Shown here piece by piece: positions 22,210-30,468 of a DNA stretch of 34,086 nucleotides. How positions within the stretch are numbered: the stretch's first letter is position 1; each line of letters starts with the position of its first letter. The notes below the pieces were generated by a model, which made no database searches, was not told the DNA's origin, and saw only the letters and a list, made by a program, of their open reading frames with translations. Both the position numbers and the translations under genes were made by a program. The stretch is from Prevotella ihumii (GTDB taxonomy: Bacteria; Bacteroidota; Bacteroidia; Bacteroidales; Bacteroidaceae): positions 2,867,396 to 2,901,481 of the forward strand of contig NZ_LT706987.1 of assembly GCF_900155655.1 (NCBI RefSeq), in the 5' to 3' direction.

Positions 22210-24645
22210 ATGGCACTATTTCCAACCTTAATGATGGCAACCGCTACTATGGCTATGCCAACCGACAAAGTGGTTTCGCTCAGCGAAGCAGAGTGTTTAA
22301 ACTACCTTTATCAGTATATGACGCAGCCCGACAAAACGGATTACACAAAGGAATTTTACTTAGAAAATATACGCACGTCATTGCTTGCACGACAAGAAAT
22401 GCCGTGGGGAAAGCGAGTAGACAATCAGCTCTTTCGCCACTTCGTTCTGCCTGTGCGTGTGAACAATGAGAACCTTGACGAAAGTAGAATGGTATTCTAT
22501 AAAGAGTTGAAAGATAGAGTAAAAGGGCTTTCAATGGTAGAAGCTGTATTGGAGGTGAACCACTGGTGTCACGAAAAGGTAACTTACCAGCCTTCAGATG
22601 CTCGCACAAGTAGCCCGTTGGCTTCTATTCGCACCGCTTACGGCAGATGTGGCGAAGAGAGTACCTTCCTTGTAGCGGCTTTGCGTGCAGTGGGCATACC
22701 TGCCCGACAGGTATATACGCCACGATGGGCGCATACCGACGACAATCATGCTTGGGTGGAAGCGTGGGCAGATGGACAGTGGTATTTCCTTGGTGCGTGC
22801 GAACCCGAGCCTATACTCAATCTTGGCTGGTTCAACGAGAGTGCTTCACGAGGAATGTTGATGCACACCAAAGTGTTTGGCGACTATAAAGGAACGGAGG
22901 AAGTGATTAGTCGCACACCTTTCTTTACCGAAATAAATGTTATTGGCAACTATGCGCCCTGTGTAACCAAAGTGGTGCGTGTGATAGACGAAAACGGAAA
23001 ACCTGTGCCTAATGCCACCATCGAATTTAAGATTTACAATTATGCAGAGTTCTATACCGTAGCAAAGAAAACCACCGACAGCAAGGGTTGTGCATCCCTC
23101 ACGGCAGGCAAAGGCGATATGGTGGTATGGGTATCGAAGAATGGAAAATGTGCTTTCAACAAGATTTCGTTCCGTGACAATGAGCCCAAGGACAGCAAGT
23201 GCGAAACAGTAGATATAGCCTTGACAGCTAACGCCTTACCCTCTGTAATAGATTTCGACATTACACCGCCTGCTATAAGCGTATCGCTGCCCAAGGTTTC
23301 GGCTGAAGCAAAAAAACTGAACGATGAACGCAAGCGCAAAGAAGATGCTATGCGCCAAGCATACGAGGCAACAATGGTGGACAAATCGAGGGGCAACCAC
23401 GCTGTAATTGCGCAATTCTTGCGTGAGGCAAAGAACCCTGTAATGGCACAGGCATTGCTTTCGGTTATCTCTGACAAGGATCATCGTGATATACCATTGG
23501 AAGTGTTGAAAGACAATGAGGTGGAACAAACCGATACTACTTTATTGTATAAGAAATATGTACTCAATCCACGTGTAGAAAACGAGTGGCTCGTGCCTTA
23601 TAAGGCTTTTTTCCGTAAAGAATTAAAGGGCATCGCTTCGGTAGAAAACTTATTAGATTGGACACGCAAAAACATAAAGATAGACAATGCCAACAATCCT
23701 CAACGCTTGCGTATGTCGCCTATCAGCACTTATAAAGCTCGTGTAACGGACGCACTTTCATACAAAATTTTCTTCGTTTCGGCTGCTCGTAGCCTTGGTT
23801 TCCCTGCTCGTATGAATGAGATAGATGGACGTTTGCAATATTATAATAAAGGGCAGTGGAACGATGCAGAAAAGGTTGAAGTTCAAAAGGTTATTACAGG
23901 TAAATTAAAGTTAAACTATCAGCCTTCTGCAACGACCTCCGACCCTAAATATTATACACATTTCACCCTTAGCCGATTGGTTGACGGACGGGCGCAGTTG
24001 CTCACCTATCCCGAAGATGCTACGTGGAACAGCACTTTTGGTGAAGCCGTAGAATTGGAAGAAGGACAGTATTTGCTCACTACGGGTACACGCTTGGCAA
24101 ATGGTGGTGTATTGGCACACAACGAAATCGTAACCATTGCAGCCAATAAGCAAACTTCTGTTCAGCTACAATTGCGTGAAAGCAAGGAAGAGGTGCAGGT
24201 GATAGGATCGCTTAATGCCGAAAACATGTATTTCGATACAAAGGGAGGCATGGAAAAGAGCCTACTTGCAACAGCTGGGCGTGGCTACTACGTACTCGGC
24301 ATTATAGGGGCAAACGACGAACCATCTAACCATGCTTTGCGCGACATTGCCCTCGTTAAGTCGGCTTTTGAGCAATGGGGGCGCAAGGTATTCTTCCTTT
24401 ATGAAAACAAGGAGAGCCAAGAACGTGCAACACAGTCAAAATTTGACAATCTACCCGAGACTGCTGTCTTTGGAACAGATGTTGACGGAAAGATATTAGC
24501 CGAACTTCGTGAGCAGCTCCACCTAAAGTCAGCCTCTCTCCCCGTATTTGTCATTGCCGACTCGTTCAATCGTGTAGTGTTCGTAAGCCAAGGTTACACC
24601 ATCGGTTTGGGCGAACAGATAATGAAGGTAGTGAAGAAATTGTAA
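22210..24645 (+). CDS. Transglutaminase-like protein with a C-terminal thioredoxin-like domain (811 aa)
   Basis: The first transglutaminase-like domain (about 100-215) has Cys147 in TAYGRCGEEST and His180 in DDNHAWVEAW. The expected third residue lies in a WYFLGACEPEP stretch, where the usual Asp is not evident. A beta-sandwich follows (about 255-330, VIDENGKPVPNATIEFKIYN). A second, cysteine-free transglutaminase-like stretch is at about 460-575 (SLGFPARMNEIDG). A thioredoxin-like tail (about 690-811) lacks a CxxC pair. The protein may be a protease or peptide-processing enzyme of the envelope rather than a cross-linker. The first 17 residues are hydrophobic, but no basic N-region is present, so export is uncertain. 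An in-frame TAA two codons upstream fixes the start. It is a single-gene unit. Confidence 0.85.
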   Translation: MALFPTLMMATATMAMPTDKVVSLSEAECLNYLYQYMTQPDKTDYTKEFYLENIRTSLLARQEMPWGKRVDNQLFRHFVLPVRVNNENLDESRMVFYKELKDRVKGLSMVEAVLEVNHWCHEKVTYQPSDARTSSPLASIRTAYGRCGEESTFLVAALRAVGIPARQVYTPRWAHTDDNHAWVEAWADGQWYFLGACEPEPILNLGWFNESASRGMLMHTKVFGDYKGTEEVISRTPFFTEINVIGNYAPCVTKVVRVIDENGKPVPNATIEFKIYNYAEFYTVAKKTTDSKGCASLTAGKGDMVVWVSKNGKCAFNKISFRDNEPKDSKCETVDIALTANALPSVIDFDITPPAISVSLPKVSAEAKKLNDERKRKEDAMRQAYEATMVDKSRGNHAVIAQFLREAKNPVMAQALLSVISDKDHRDIPLEVLKDNEVEQTDTTLLYKKYVLNPRVENEWLVPYKAFFRKELKGIASVENLLDWTRKNIKIDNANNPQRLRMSPISTYKARVTDALSYKIFFVSAARSLGFPARMNEIDGRLQYYNKGQWNDAEKVEVQKVITGKLKLNYQPSATTSDPKYYTHFTLSRLVDGRAQLLTYPEDATWNSTFGEAVELEEGQYLLTTGTRLANGGVLAHNEIVTIAANKQTSVQLQLRESKEEVQVIGSLNAENMYFDTKGGMEKSLLATAGRGYYVLGIIGANDEPSNHALRDIALVKSAFEQWGRKVFFLYENKESQERATQSKFDNLPETAVFGTDVDGKILAELREQLHLKSASLPVFVIADSFNRVVFVSQGYTIGLGEQIMKVVKKL

Positions 24646-24677
24646 GGAGAACAATAAATAAACGCTAAGGAAAAACC

Positions 24678-24708
24678 CTCCTCCAATCCCATCAAAGTGT
24701 TGGAGGAG
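24678..24708 (+). terminator. Possible terminator hairpin after the transglutaminase-like gene
   Basis: CTCCTCCAA (24678-24686) pairs perfectly with TTGGAGGAG (24700-24708) across a 13-base loop, 32 bases past the stop. No T-run follows directly, so the call is weak. Confidence 0.4.
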
Positions 24709-24742
24709 AACAGCAAATTTTAGAAGAAAAATACCCCATTAT

Positions 24743-24828
24743 CCCAAATCGATCGTTAGACCAGTCGGACCTGTCTGACACGTCCGACTGGGTCTGACTG
24801 GTCTGACTGGTCTAATGAGCGATTTGGG
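24743..24828. mobile_element. Family A element with decamer core (copy A4, 86 bp)
   Basis: The 24-25 bases at each end, beginning CCCAAATCGATCGTTAG (24743) and ending CTAATGAGCGATTTGGG (24828), are inverted repeats with two mismatches by my count. The core consists of GTCCGACTGG/GTCTGACTGG decamers. This is the most compact complete copy in the window. Confidence 0.75.
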
Positions 24829-24847
24829 ATTATTTATCTCTAAAATA

Positions 24848-24878
24848 TTGCTTCTGCCTTATTTTTTTATTACCTTTG
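24848..24878 (+). promoter_or_regulatory. Promoter of the PH-like protein / acyltransferase / aminotransferase unit
   Basis: TTG (24848-24850) and TACCTTTG (24871-24878) are spaced 20 bases. The start of transcription near 24885 leaves an unusually long leader of about 160 nt before the ATG at 25044, with a long hairpin and repeat C2 in it. Confidence 0.55.
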
Positions 24879-24906
24879 CTATGTATAGTAACATCAGCAA
24901 CGTGTA

Positions 24907-24972
24907 GGGGCTCGATTCATCGAGTTCCTTATAATGCAAGGGTTGTTTGTGGAACGTGATGAACCACGCCCC
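24907..24972 (+). repeat. Imperfect 22-bp inverted repeat in the leader of the 25044 unit
   Basis: GGGGCTCGATTCATCGAGTTCC (written as halves GGGGCTCGATT and CATCGAGTTCC, 24907-24928) pairs with the segment ending in CACGCCCC at 24972, with roughly 17 of 22 positions complementary. The RNA could form a long hairpin with a 22-base loop before the first gene. Whether it is regulatory or a mobile repeat is open. Confidence 0.5.
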
Positions 24973-24978
24973 AACATC

Positions 24979-25026
24979 ATAGCGAATATGTGTTTCCCTC
25001 CCAACGGAGGGGTCGGTGGAGGCTCT
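24979..25026. repeat. 48-bp GC-rich intergenic repeat, family C (copy C2)
   Basis: Same order and length as copy C1 (11041-11088): ATAGCGAATATGTG, a CCCTCC-CAAC-GGAGGG hairpin and a GGTGGAGGCTCT tail. It ends 17 bases before the ATG at 25044, close enough to affect translation initiation. Confidence 0.7.
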
Positions 25027-25043
25027 CCCAAAATATTTAATTT

Positions 25044-25448
25044 ATGAAAACATCATTCAGATCAAAAGTAGATTGGTGGATAATTGCGATACTTGCGGTA
25101 TGTGTTCTTCCGCCTATCTATTTTAACATTACCGATTTCGATTTAACAGGCTGCATCATAAGTTGCTTGTGTATCGTTTTTTTGCTTATGTTCATTGTTC
25201 CGTGCAGGTACAAGATTGTGGGTGAAGTGCTTGACATAAGGTGTGGGGTAATGCACTTTCGCATCAAGATAGACCAAATCAGAACCATCAGACCTACACA
25301 CAACCCATTGAGTTCGCCTGCCATGTCGATAGACAGGTTGGAACTGAAGATGAAAAATGGTGATGTAACTATGCTTTCGCCCAAAGACAAGAAAGGCTTC
25401 ATAGACAGTTTAAAAAGCATAAATCCCGAAATAGAATGTACGAAATAA
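25044..25448 (+). CDS. Membrane protein with bacterial PH-like domain (134 aa)
   Basis: Two hydrophobic segments (about 11-28 and 35-52) are followed by a soluble domain (about 55-130). Its NPLSSPAMSIDRLELKMKNG and MLSPKDKKGFIDSL stretches match bacterial PH-domain proteins of the SunI type. SunI itself gives immunity to the lantibiotic sublancin in Bacillus; most family members have no known role. The protein should sit in the inner membrane with the PH-like part inside. The gene overlaps the next gene by 13 bases, so translation is probably coupled. It is the first gene of a three-gene plus-strand unit. Confidence 0.75.
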   Translation: MKTSFRSKVDWWIIAILAVCVLPPIYFNITDFDLTGCIISCLCIVFLLMFIVPCRYKIVGEVLDIRCGVMHFRIKIDQIRTIRPTHNPLSSPAMSIDRLELKMKNGDVTMLSPKDKKGFIDSLKSINPEIECTK

Positions 25449-26380
25449 CACAATATACCGCTAACGATGCCGAACAATGGAACGCCTTTGTGGCGATTGC
25501 CAAGCAAGGCACATTCCTTTTTCACCGCAACTATATGGACTATCACGCTGATAGGTTTGCCGATTGTTCGTTTGTGGTGAGAGCGAAAGGGCGCATTGTT
25601 GCGCTATTGCCTGCCAACAGGGTAGACACTACGCTCTATTCGCATCAAGGACTTACCTATGGAGGATTGCTCACAACAGAGAAAATTACTGCCAAAAAGG
25701 TGTGCGACATCTTTGCACAGCTCCGCCAGCTGTTCAGAGAAATGGGAATACAGCGTGTTGTATATAAAGCTATTCCGTGGATTTACCACCGTCTGCCTGC
25801 CGAAGAAGACCTCTATGCCATAACAAACATTTGTGGTGCAAGGCTCGTAGCAAGAGATATATCGTCGGCTTTTGCACTCACAGACGTACAAAAGTTTACT
25901 GAAAGTCGTAGAAGCGGATTACGCAAAGCATTGCGCAATAATATTAAAGTTAGCGAGACGGAAAACTTTGCTTCCTTTTGGAATATTCTTAACACCAACC
26001 TCAACACCAAATACGATGCACGTCCTGTACATTCTTTAGATGAGTTGCAGCTCCTTAAATCACGTTTTCCCAATGAGATACGCCTATTTATGGCATTCGC
26101 AGAAGACGAAACACCATTAGGCGGAACATTGATTTACGAAACACCTTGTGTGGTACACACACAGTACATTTCGGCATCGGTGGAAGGAAAAGCAACAGGC
26201 GCATTGGATTTGCTTTTCGATTATATAATAAACAAGGTGTACAAAGGCAGAAAAGGGTACTTCGACTTTGGAAAAAGCACAGAGGACGAAGGGCGAATAC
26301 TCAACGAGCCGCTTATTCACCAAAAGGAAGGATTTGGCGGACGAGGCATTTGTTACGACTTTTACGAATGGAGAATTTAA
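25436..26380 (+). CDS. FemAB/GNAT-type acyltransferase (314 aa)
   Basis: The protein has the double-GNAT look of FemAB-like or GNAT_6 (BioF2-like) proteins. A central basic helix [17 protein letters not shown] (about 155-171) is followed by a PLGGTLIY strand and a [28 protein letters not shown] segment. The end, [13 protein letters not shown] ... FGGRG, corresponds to the FGRS ... GFG motif of the group. Such proteins transfer aminoacyl or acyl groups to cell-wall or sugar amines. It overlaps the PH-like gene and lies 8 bases before the sugar aminotransferase start, so the product may acylate the amine made by that enzyme (inference). No membrane segment. Confidence 0.8.
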   Translation: MYEITQYTANDAEQWNAFVAIAKQGTFLFHRNYMDYHADRFADCSFVVRAKGRIVALLPANRVDTTLYSHQGLTYGGLLTTEKITAKKVCDIFAQLRQLFREMGIQRVVYKAIPWIYHRLPAEEDLYAITNICGARLVARDISSAFALTDVQKFTESRRSGLRKALRNNIKVSETENFASFWNILNTNLNTKYDARPVHSLDELQLLKSRFPNEIRLFMAFAEDETPLGGTLIYETPCVVHTQYISASVEGKATGALDLLFDYIINKVYKGRKGYFDFGKSTEDEGRILNEPLIHQKEGFGGRGICYDFYEWRI

Positions 26381-26388
26381 AAAGAAAA

Positions 26389-27498
26389 ATGATAGAATAT
26401 TTGTCGCTAAAACGCATCACAGCGATGCACGAGGAAGAAATAAAGGAGGCTGTAAACGAAGTTATAGCATCTGGCTGGTACTTGAATGGCAAGGCGGTAC
26501 AGCGTTTTGAACACAATTACAGCAGGTACATCGGTACGCAACACTGCATAACGTGTGGCAACGGATTGGACGCACTCTATCTTATTCTGCGTGCATATAA
26601 AGCGCTTGGTGTACTCAACGAGGGCGACGAAGTAATCGTACCTGCCAACACTTACATAGCTACAATTCTATCAATTACTGACAATGGGCTGATACCCGTA
26701 TTGGTTGAGCCTTCGCTTGATACACTCGAAATAGACGATACCCTTATCGAGGCAGCTCTTACCCCTCGCACACGTGCCATAATGTTGGTGCATCTTTACG
26801 GCAGATGTGCCTACACAGAACGCATAGGAACGATTTGCAAACAGCACAACCTCAAGCTCATAGAAGATAATGCGCAAGCACACGGCTGCACCTATAAGGG
26901 CAAACGCACAGGAAGTATTGGCGATGCGGCAGCCCATAGTTTCTACCCCGGGAAAAATCTTGGCGCATTAGGAGATGCAGGAGCAGTAACCACTAACGAT
27001 GAGGCACTGGCTAAGCTGGTGCGCACGTTGGGCAATTATGGCTCAAGCCGTAAATACGTGTTTGATTATAGGGGTAAAAACAGTCGTATGGACGAGGTGC
27101 AAGCAGCCGTATTAGACGTAAAATTGAAATATATAGACGAAGACAATACACGCCGAAAAGAGATAGCTTTCCTATTAGAACAAGGGATTGACAACCCTTG
27201 CATAACCATTCCAAAGGCTTCGGAGCGTGATAACGTTTATCATATTTTTACCTTGCTTACACCTTATCGCAACGAGTTGCAAACTTTTCTTTCAGAGCAT
27301 AACATTCAGACAATGATACATTACCCCATTCCTCCTCATCGGCAATTGGCATACAAGGAATGGAACACACTTTCGCTCCCTATCACCGAACAGATACACC
27401 AACAAGAATTGTCTATTCCGTGCAATCCTGTGATGATCCCAAAAGAGATAGAAGAACTAATAGAAACCATCAATAGTTTCGCCCCTCATCACATTTGA
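26389..27498 (+). CDS. DegT/DnrJ/EryC1-family sugar aminotransferase, FdtB/QdtB-like (369 aa)
   Basis: This PLP enzyme transfers an amino group to a keto sugar nucleotide. The PLP lysine is Lys189 in [17 protein letters not shown]. Asp160 in IEDNAQAHG stacks on the cofactor, and GNGLDAL (57-63) lies in the phosphate site. The sequence style ([38 protein letters not shown]) is closest, from memory, to FdtB and QdtB, which make dTDP-3-amino-3,6-dideoxyhexoses. The product sugar is therefore an inference. The ATG at 26389 is chosen as it follows an A-rich stretch and the previous stop; an in-frame ATG at 26368 inside the preceding gene is the alternative. The 3' end overlaps the convergent gene by 10 bases. 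Confidence 0.9.
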   Translation: MIEYLSLKRITAMHEEEIKEAVNEVIASGWYLNGKAVQRFEHNYSRYIGTQHCITCGNGLDALYLILRAYKALGVLNEGDEVIVPANTYIATILSITDNGLIPVLVEPSLDTLEIDDTLIEAALTPRTRAIMLVHLYGRCAYTERIGTICKQHNLKLIEDNAQAHGCTYKGKRTGSIGDAAAHSFYPGKNLGALGDAGAVTTNDEALAKLVRTLGNYGSSRKYVFDYRGKNSRMDEVQAAVLDVKLKYIDEDNTRRKEIAFLLEQGIDNPCITIPKASERDNVYHIFTLLTPYRNELQTFLSEHNIQTMIHYPIPPHRQLAYKEWNTLSLPITEQIHQQELSIPCNPVMIPKEIEELIETINSFAPHHI

Positions 27499-28466
27499 TA
27501 ATACCAAAACATAAAGCGATTTATCAAACGATTGGAATAACGGAACCAGCGATACGAACTAATAAGTTTGCCACCAAAACTCAACATAAAATCACGGTAA
27601 GGACTATTAGAGAAAGGCAAGCCTATATTAAGAATATGAATGTGATTTTGACCTTGGCGGTGTGCCTCTTTGATGGCATACCATATTGTAACATCGTGAG
27701 GGTGAAGTCGCTTATAACGCTTGCGCATAGCCACATCAAACCATATCATCGACTCCTTTCCAGCATCTACTACCACACTTCCACCAATGATTTTATCTTT
27801 ATAAAGCGTAACATAAATGTGCGCATTATCGGATAAGGCAAGCTCGTTAAAGAGTTGTTCGTGAGGAATATAGCGTTGCTTGCGAAGTCGGTAATATGCT
27901 TTCACCAATTTATACAAAGCGTGTACTTCAGCCATTGTCTCAGCTTGACGGGTAATAACTCCTGCCGAATAAGCACTGTCTACATTGGCTTTAGCTTTGT
28001 CGAAGATGCGTTCTTCGGGCGTTTTAGAATGCAGCGAATGATGGATTTGCATCCAAGGAATAGGTACAAAACGATGATTGCGGAGCGTGCGATAACCAAA
28101 TGTTTTCTTTGTTATATCACTAATTTCTACGTGGAAATAACGATGCTCCAATAAGTAAGCCATCAGGGCATTCACCATTTCGTCAAAGACAAGATGCTTC
28201 TCTGCAAAACCTACATCGGGTTTGTACACACCTTCACCATAAATGCGAGCACGCTTGAAATAGTAAAAGCCCAACTTGGTACGTATTCTTCTCAAACTTG
28301 CAAAAAGATGTGCCACAATCTTTCCTTCATCATCGTACGCAATAGCCATACACGGAGACATACGAGGGGTATGTTCTATCATCTTGAACAACGCACTGCC
28401 GTGAAAAAAACTTTCGAAGGGTAGCAAAGGCAGTTCCGAACTATGTGTAACTATTTTAACGACCAT
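27489..28466 (-). CDS. FemAB/GNAT-type acyltransferase-like protein (325 aa)
   Basis: A second protein of the FemAB/GNAT_6 type. It shows the two-lobe pattern: an N-terminal lobe with [21 protein letters not shown], a central basic helix followed by [50 protein letters not shown], and an end with [22 protein letters not shown] where FemAB-like proteins carry their N/FGR ... K.GFG motif. It is not obviously a duplicate of the 25436 gene. The ATG at 28466 is preferred: it has AAAGG a few bases upstream, whereas the longer frame begins with TTG at 28484, about where transcription should start. It converges on the aminotransferase gene and overlaps it by 10 bases. Confidence 0.78.
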   Translation of the reverse strand: MVVKIVTHSSELPLLPFESFFHGSALFKMIEHTPRMSPCMAIAYDDEGKIVAHLFASLRRIRTKLGFYYFKRARIYGEGVYKPDVGFAEKHLVFDEMVNALMAYLLEHRYFHVEISDITKKTFGYRTLRNHRFVPIPWMQIHHSLHSKTPEERIFDKAKANVDSAYSAGVITRQAETMAEVHALYKLVKAYYRLRKQRYIPHEQLFNELALSDNAHIYVTLYKDKIIGGSVVVDAGKESMIWFDVAMRKRYKRLHPHDVTIWYAIKEAHRQGQNHIHILNIGLPFSNSPYRDFMLSFGGKLISSYRWFRYSNRLINRFMFWYYQM

Positions 28467-28489
28467 TAAACCTTTATTTATCAATATCG

Positions 28490-28521
28490 CAAAGTTAGCA
28501 CTTTTAATTAAATAAATGCAA
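28490..28521 (-). promoter_or_regulatory. Promoter of the minus-strand FemAB/GNAT-like gene
   Basis: On the minus strand TTG (28519-28521) and TAACTTTG (28490-28497) are spaced 21 bases. Predicted leader is about 17 nt before the ATG at 28466. Confidence 0.55.
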
Positions 28522-28644
28522 TCTAAAGACTAAAATGAGGAAAAACTTTGCATACAATAAACGAAGCAATATTCACCAAACCATTTTATGCAATCCCCCC
28601 ATTACTTTTTGTATGTAAAACAAATAGATTTAGAAAAGATTGAG

Positions 28645-28794
28645 TATCTTTGCATAAGATAGGCTGCACTCAGCAATATTCAAGCAAGCTTGTATTGCTC
28701 TCGTTGGCACTATCTTTGCATAAGATAGGCTGCACTCAGCAATATTCAAGCAAGATTGTATTGCATTCGCTGACATTCTCTTTGCATAAAATAG
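28645..28794 (+). repeat. 66-bp tandem repeat carrying promoter boxes, upstream of xseA (family D)
   Basis: Two full units (28645-28710, 28711-28776) and a partial third (from 28777) each begin with a TATCTTTGCATAAGATA-like stretch: TATCTTTG twice, then TCTCTTTG. The full units differ at six positions by my count. TATCTTTG is the Bacteroidota -7 consensus, and the stretch is also a hairpin (TATCTT with AAGATA). The next part, GATAGGCTGCACTCAGC, resembles the interior of family B. The gap 28467-28839 holds no gene. Confidence 0.8.
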
Positions 28795-28839
28795 AAAAAG
28801 AAGTACGAATTTCCCCAATTAGGACACAAAACAACAAAA

Positions 28840-30141
28840 ATGACAAACAACCCCATATCCTTATACGAACTCAACTCAATGGTGGCAATGGTGATAGAAC
28901 ACGCTATGCCAAAGCGCTATTGGGTGGAAGCAGAAGTGTCTGAAGCAAGGGAAAGCCGTGGACATCTTTACATAGAATTGATACAAAAAGACGATCATAC
29001 ACATACACCTATTGCACGTGCATCAGCAAAGTGTTGGCGCACATCGTGGACACTTATTGCACCTCATTTTGAGCGCATTACGGGTACAAGACTGAAAGCT
29101 GGCATCAAGATTATGGCGTTGGTACACCCACAATTTCACCCTCAATACGGGTTTTCGTGGATTGTGGACGACATCAACCCCGAATATACAATGGGCGATA
29201 TGGCTCGGAAACGACAAGAAATTATTGCCCAACTGAAACAAGAAGGCGTGTTTGACCTGCAAAAGGAGCTTGTCCTACCCCTCTTTGCTCAACGTATAGC
29301 CGTCATTTCCTCGGCTTCGGCAGCAGGTTATGGCGACTTTTGCAATCAATTGTTGACCAACGAGTATAGATTTGACTTTCATACAGAGCTTTTTGCAGCA
29401 ACAATGCAAGGCGAACAGATAGAAAATAGCGTGGTGAACGCATTGAACGCTATCAATGAAAGAGAAGACGAATTTGATTGTGTGGTGATTATTCGTGGCG
29501 GTGGAGCTACTGCCGATTTAAGTGGTTTTGATACTTTGCAGTTGGCAGAGAACGTGGCAAACTTTCCTATACCTATTATTACGGGCATCGGTCACGAACG
29601 TGATGAAAGCATATTGGATATGGTGGCACACACAAGCGTTAAAACTCCCACAGCCGTAGCAGCTTTCTTGATAGAAAACTTATCGAACACGTTGCGACGA
29701 ATAGATAATGCGCAAAACATTATTTATCGTGCGATGGCACAGAAAATGCAACACGAGAAAATGCGCTTAGAACAGCTTTCAACGGCTATACCTATGCTTT
29801 TCACAATGGTAAAGAGCAAGGAAGAGGCTCAATTAGATAAATATTTGCACGCATTAAGCCAGCATATAACAAGCAAACTATTAACTGAAACGATGAAGAT
29901 AGAGTTGCTATCAAATCGCATAAAACCTGCTATAGAACGGCATCTTACCTACCTTCAACATCGTATAGACCTCATAGAGCAACGCATAGAATTGGTAAAT
30001 CCTGAACGGTTGTTGAGCTTGGGATATAGCATTACTTATTGTAACGGAAAGGTAATTAGAAATGAGAAAGAACTAAAAGCAGGTGATGAAATAACGACAC
30101 GTGTGATGGAAGGCGAAATAAAATCAATAGTAACAAAATAA
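28840..30141 (+). CDS. xseA: Exodeoxyribonuclease VII large subunit
   Basis: The large subunit is the catalytic part of ExoVII, which degrades single-stranded DNA into oligonucleotides in repair and recombination. The N-terminal OB-fold (about 1-100, with RYWVEAEVSEARESRGHLYIEL) binds DNA. The catalytic domain has ISSASAAGYGDF (157-168), the hallmark RGGGATADL (219-227) and GHERDESI (251-258). A long coiled-coil part follows to about 390. The length of 433 aa is normal. It is the first gene of a two-gene unit with xseB 16 bases downstream. The D repeats lie just upstream, so up to three tandem promoter boxes may drive it. Confidence 0.95.
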   Translation: MTNNPISLYELNSMVAMVIEHAMPKRYWVEAEVSEARESRGHLYIELIQKDDHTHTPIARASAKCWRTSWTLIAPHFERITGTRLKAGIKIMALVHPQFHPQYGFSWIVDDINPEYTMGDMARKRQEIIAQLKQEGVFDLQKELVLPLFAQRIAVISSASAAGYGDFCNQLLTNEYRFDFHTELFAATMQGEQIENSVVNALNAINEREDEFDCVVIIRGGGATADLSGFDTLQLAENVANFPIPIITGIGHERDESILDMVAHTSVKTPTAVAAFLIENLSNTLRRIDNAQNIIYRAMAQKMQHEKMRLEQLSTAIPMLFTMVKSKEEAQLDKYLHALSQHITSKLLTETMKIELLSNRIKPAIERHLTYLQHRIDLIEQRIELVNPERLLSLGYSITYCNGKVIRNEKELKAGDEITTRVMEGEIKSIVTK

Positions 30142-30157
30142 ATAAACAGCAAGCAGA

Positions 30158-30346
30158 ATGAAACAAATAAGATACGAAGAAGCAATAGCACAATTGGAGC
30201 ATATTGTGCGCAATATGGAAAACGGGGAAATGGACGTAGACTCGATGGCAAAAGAACTAAAAAAAGCGCAAGAACTTATCAAATTATGCAAGGAAAAACT
30301 AAAGAAAACAGACGAAGAGATAGGAAAGCTTTTAGATACAAAATGA
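30158..30346 (+). CDS. xseB: Exodeoxyribonuclease VII small subunit
   Basis: At 62 aa it has the size and pattern of XseB: YEEAIAQLEHIVRNMENGEMDVDSM, then a second helix ELKKAQELIKLCKEKLKKTDEEIGKLL. Small subunits coat the coiled coil of XseA and are needed for activity. It follows xseA by 16 bases. No strong terminator is seen after it, only an A/T-rich stretch with CTTTTTTTAAAAAAG. Confidence 0.93.
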   Translation: MKQIRYEEAIAQLEHIVRNMENGEMDVDSMAKELKKAQELIKLCKEKLKKTDEEIGKLLDTK

Positions 30347-30397
30347 AGGGAAAAGCATAAAAATTGAGTTCTTTTTTTAAAAAAGTGTATATTTTTG

Positions 30398-30428
30398 TTG
30401 TTGTTCCGAATTTATATTATTATATTTG
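30398..30428 (+). promoter_or_regulatory. Promoter of ilvE
   Basis: TTG (30398-30400) and TATATTTG (30421-30428) are spaced 20 bases. Predicted leader is about 34 nt before the ATG at 30469. It is one of the best promoter matches in the window. Confidence 0.65.
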
Positions 30429-30468
30429 CAACAACATAAAAACTAATAATCGATAAAAAGAAGACATT

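Noticed and set aside
28645..28794. CRISPR array
   Set aside because: The whole 66-bp unit is repeated, with no alternation of constant repeats and unique spacers, and there are no cas genes.
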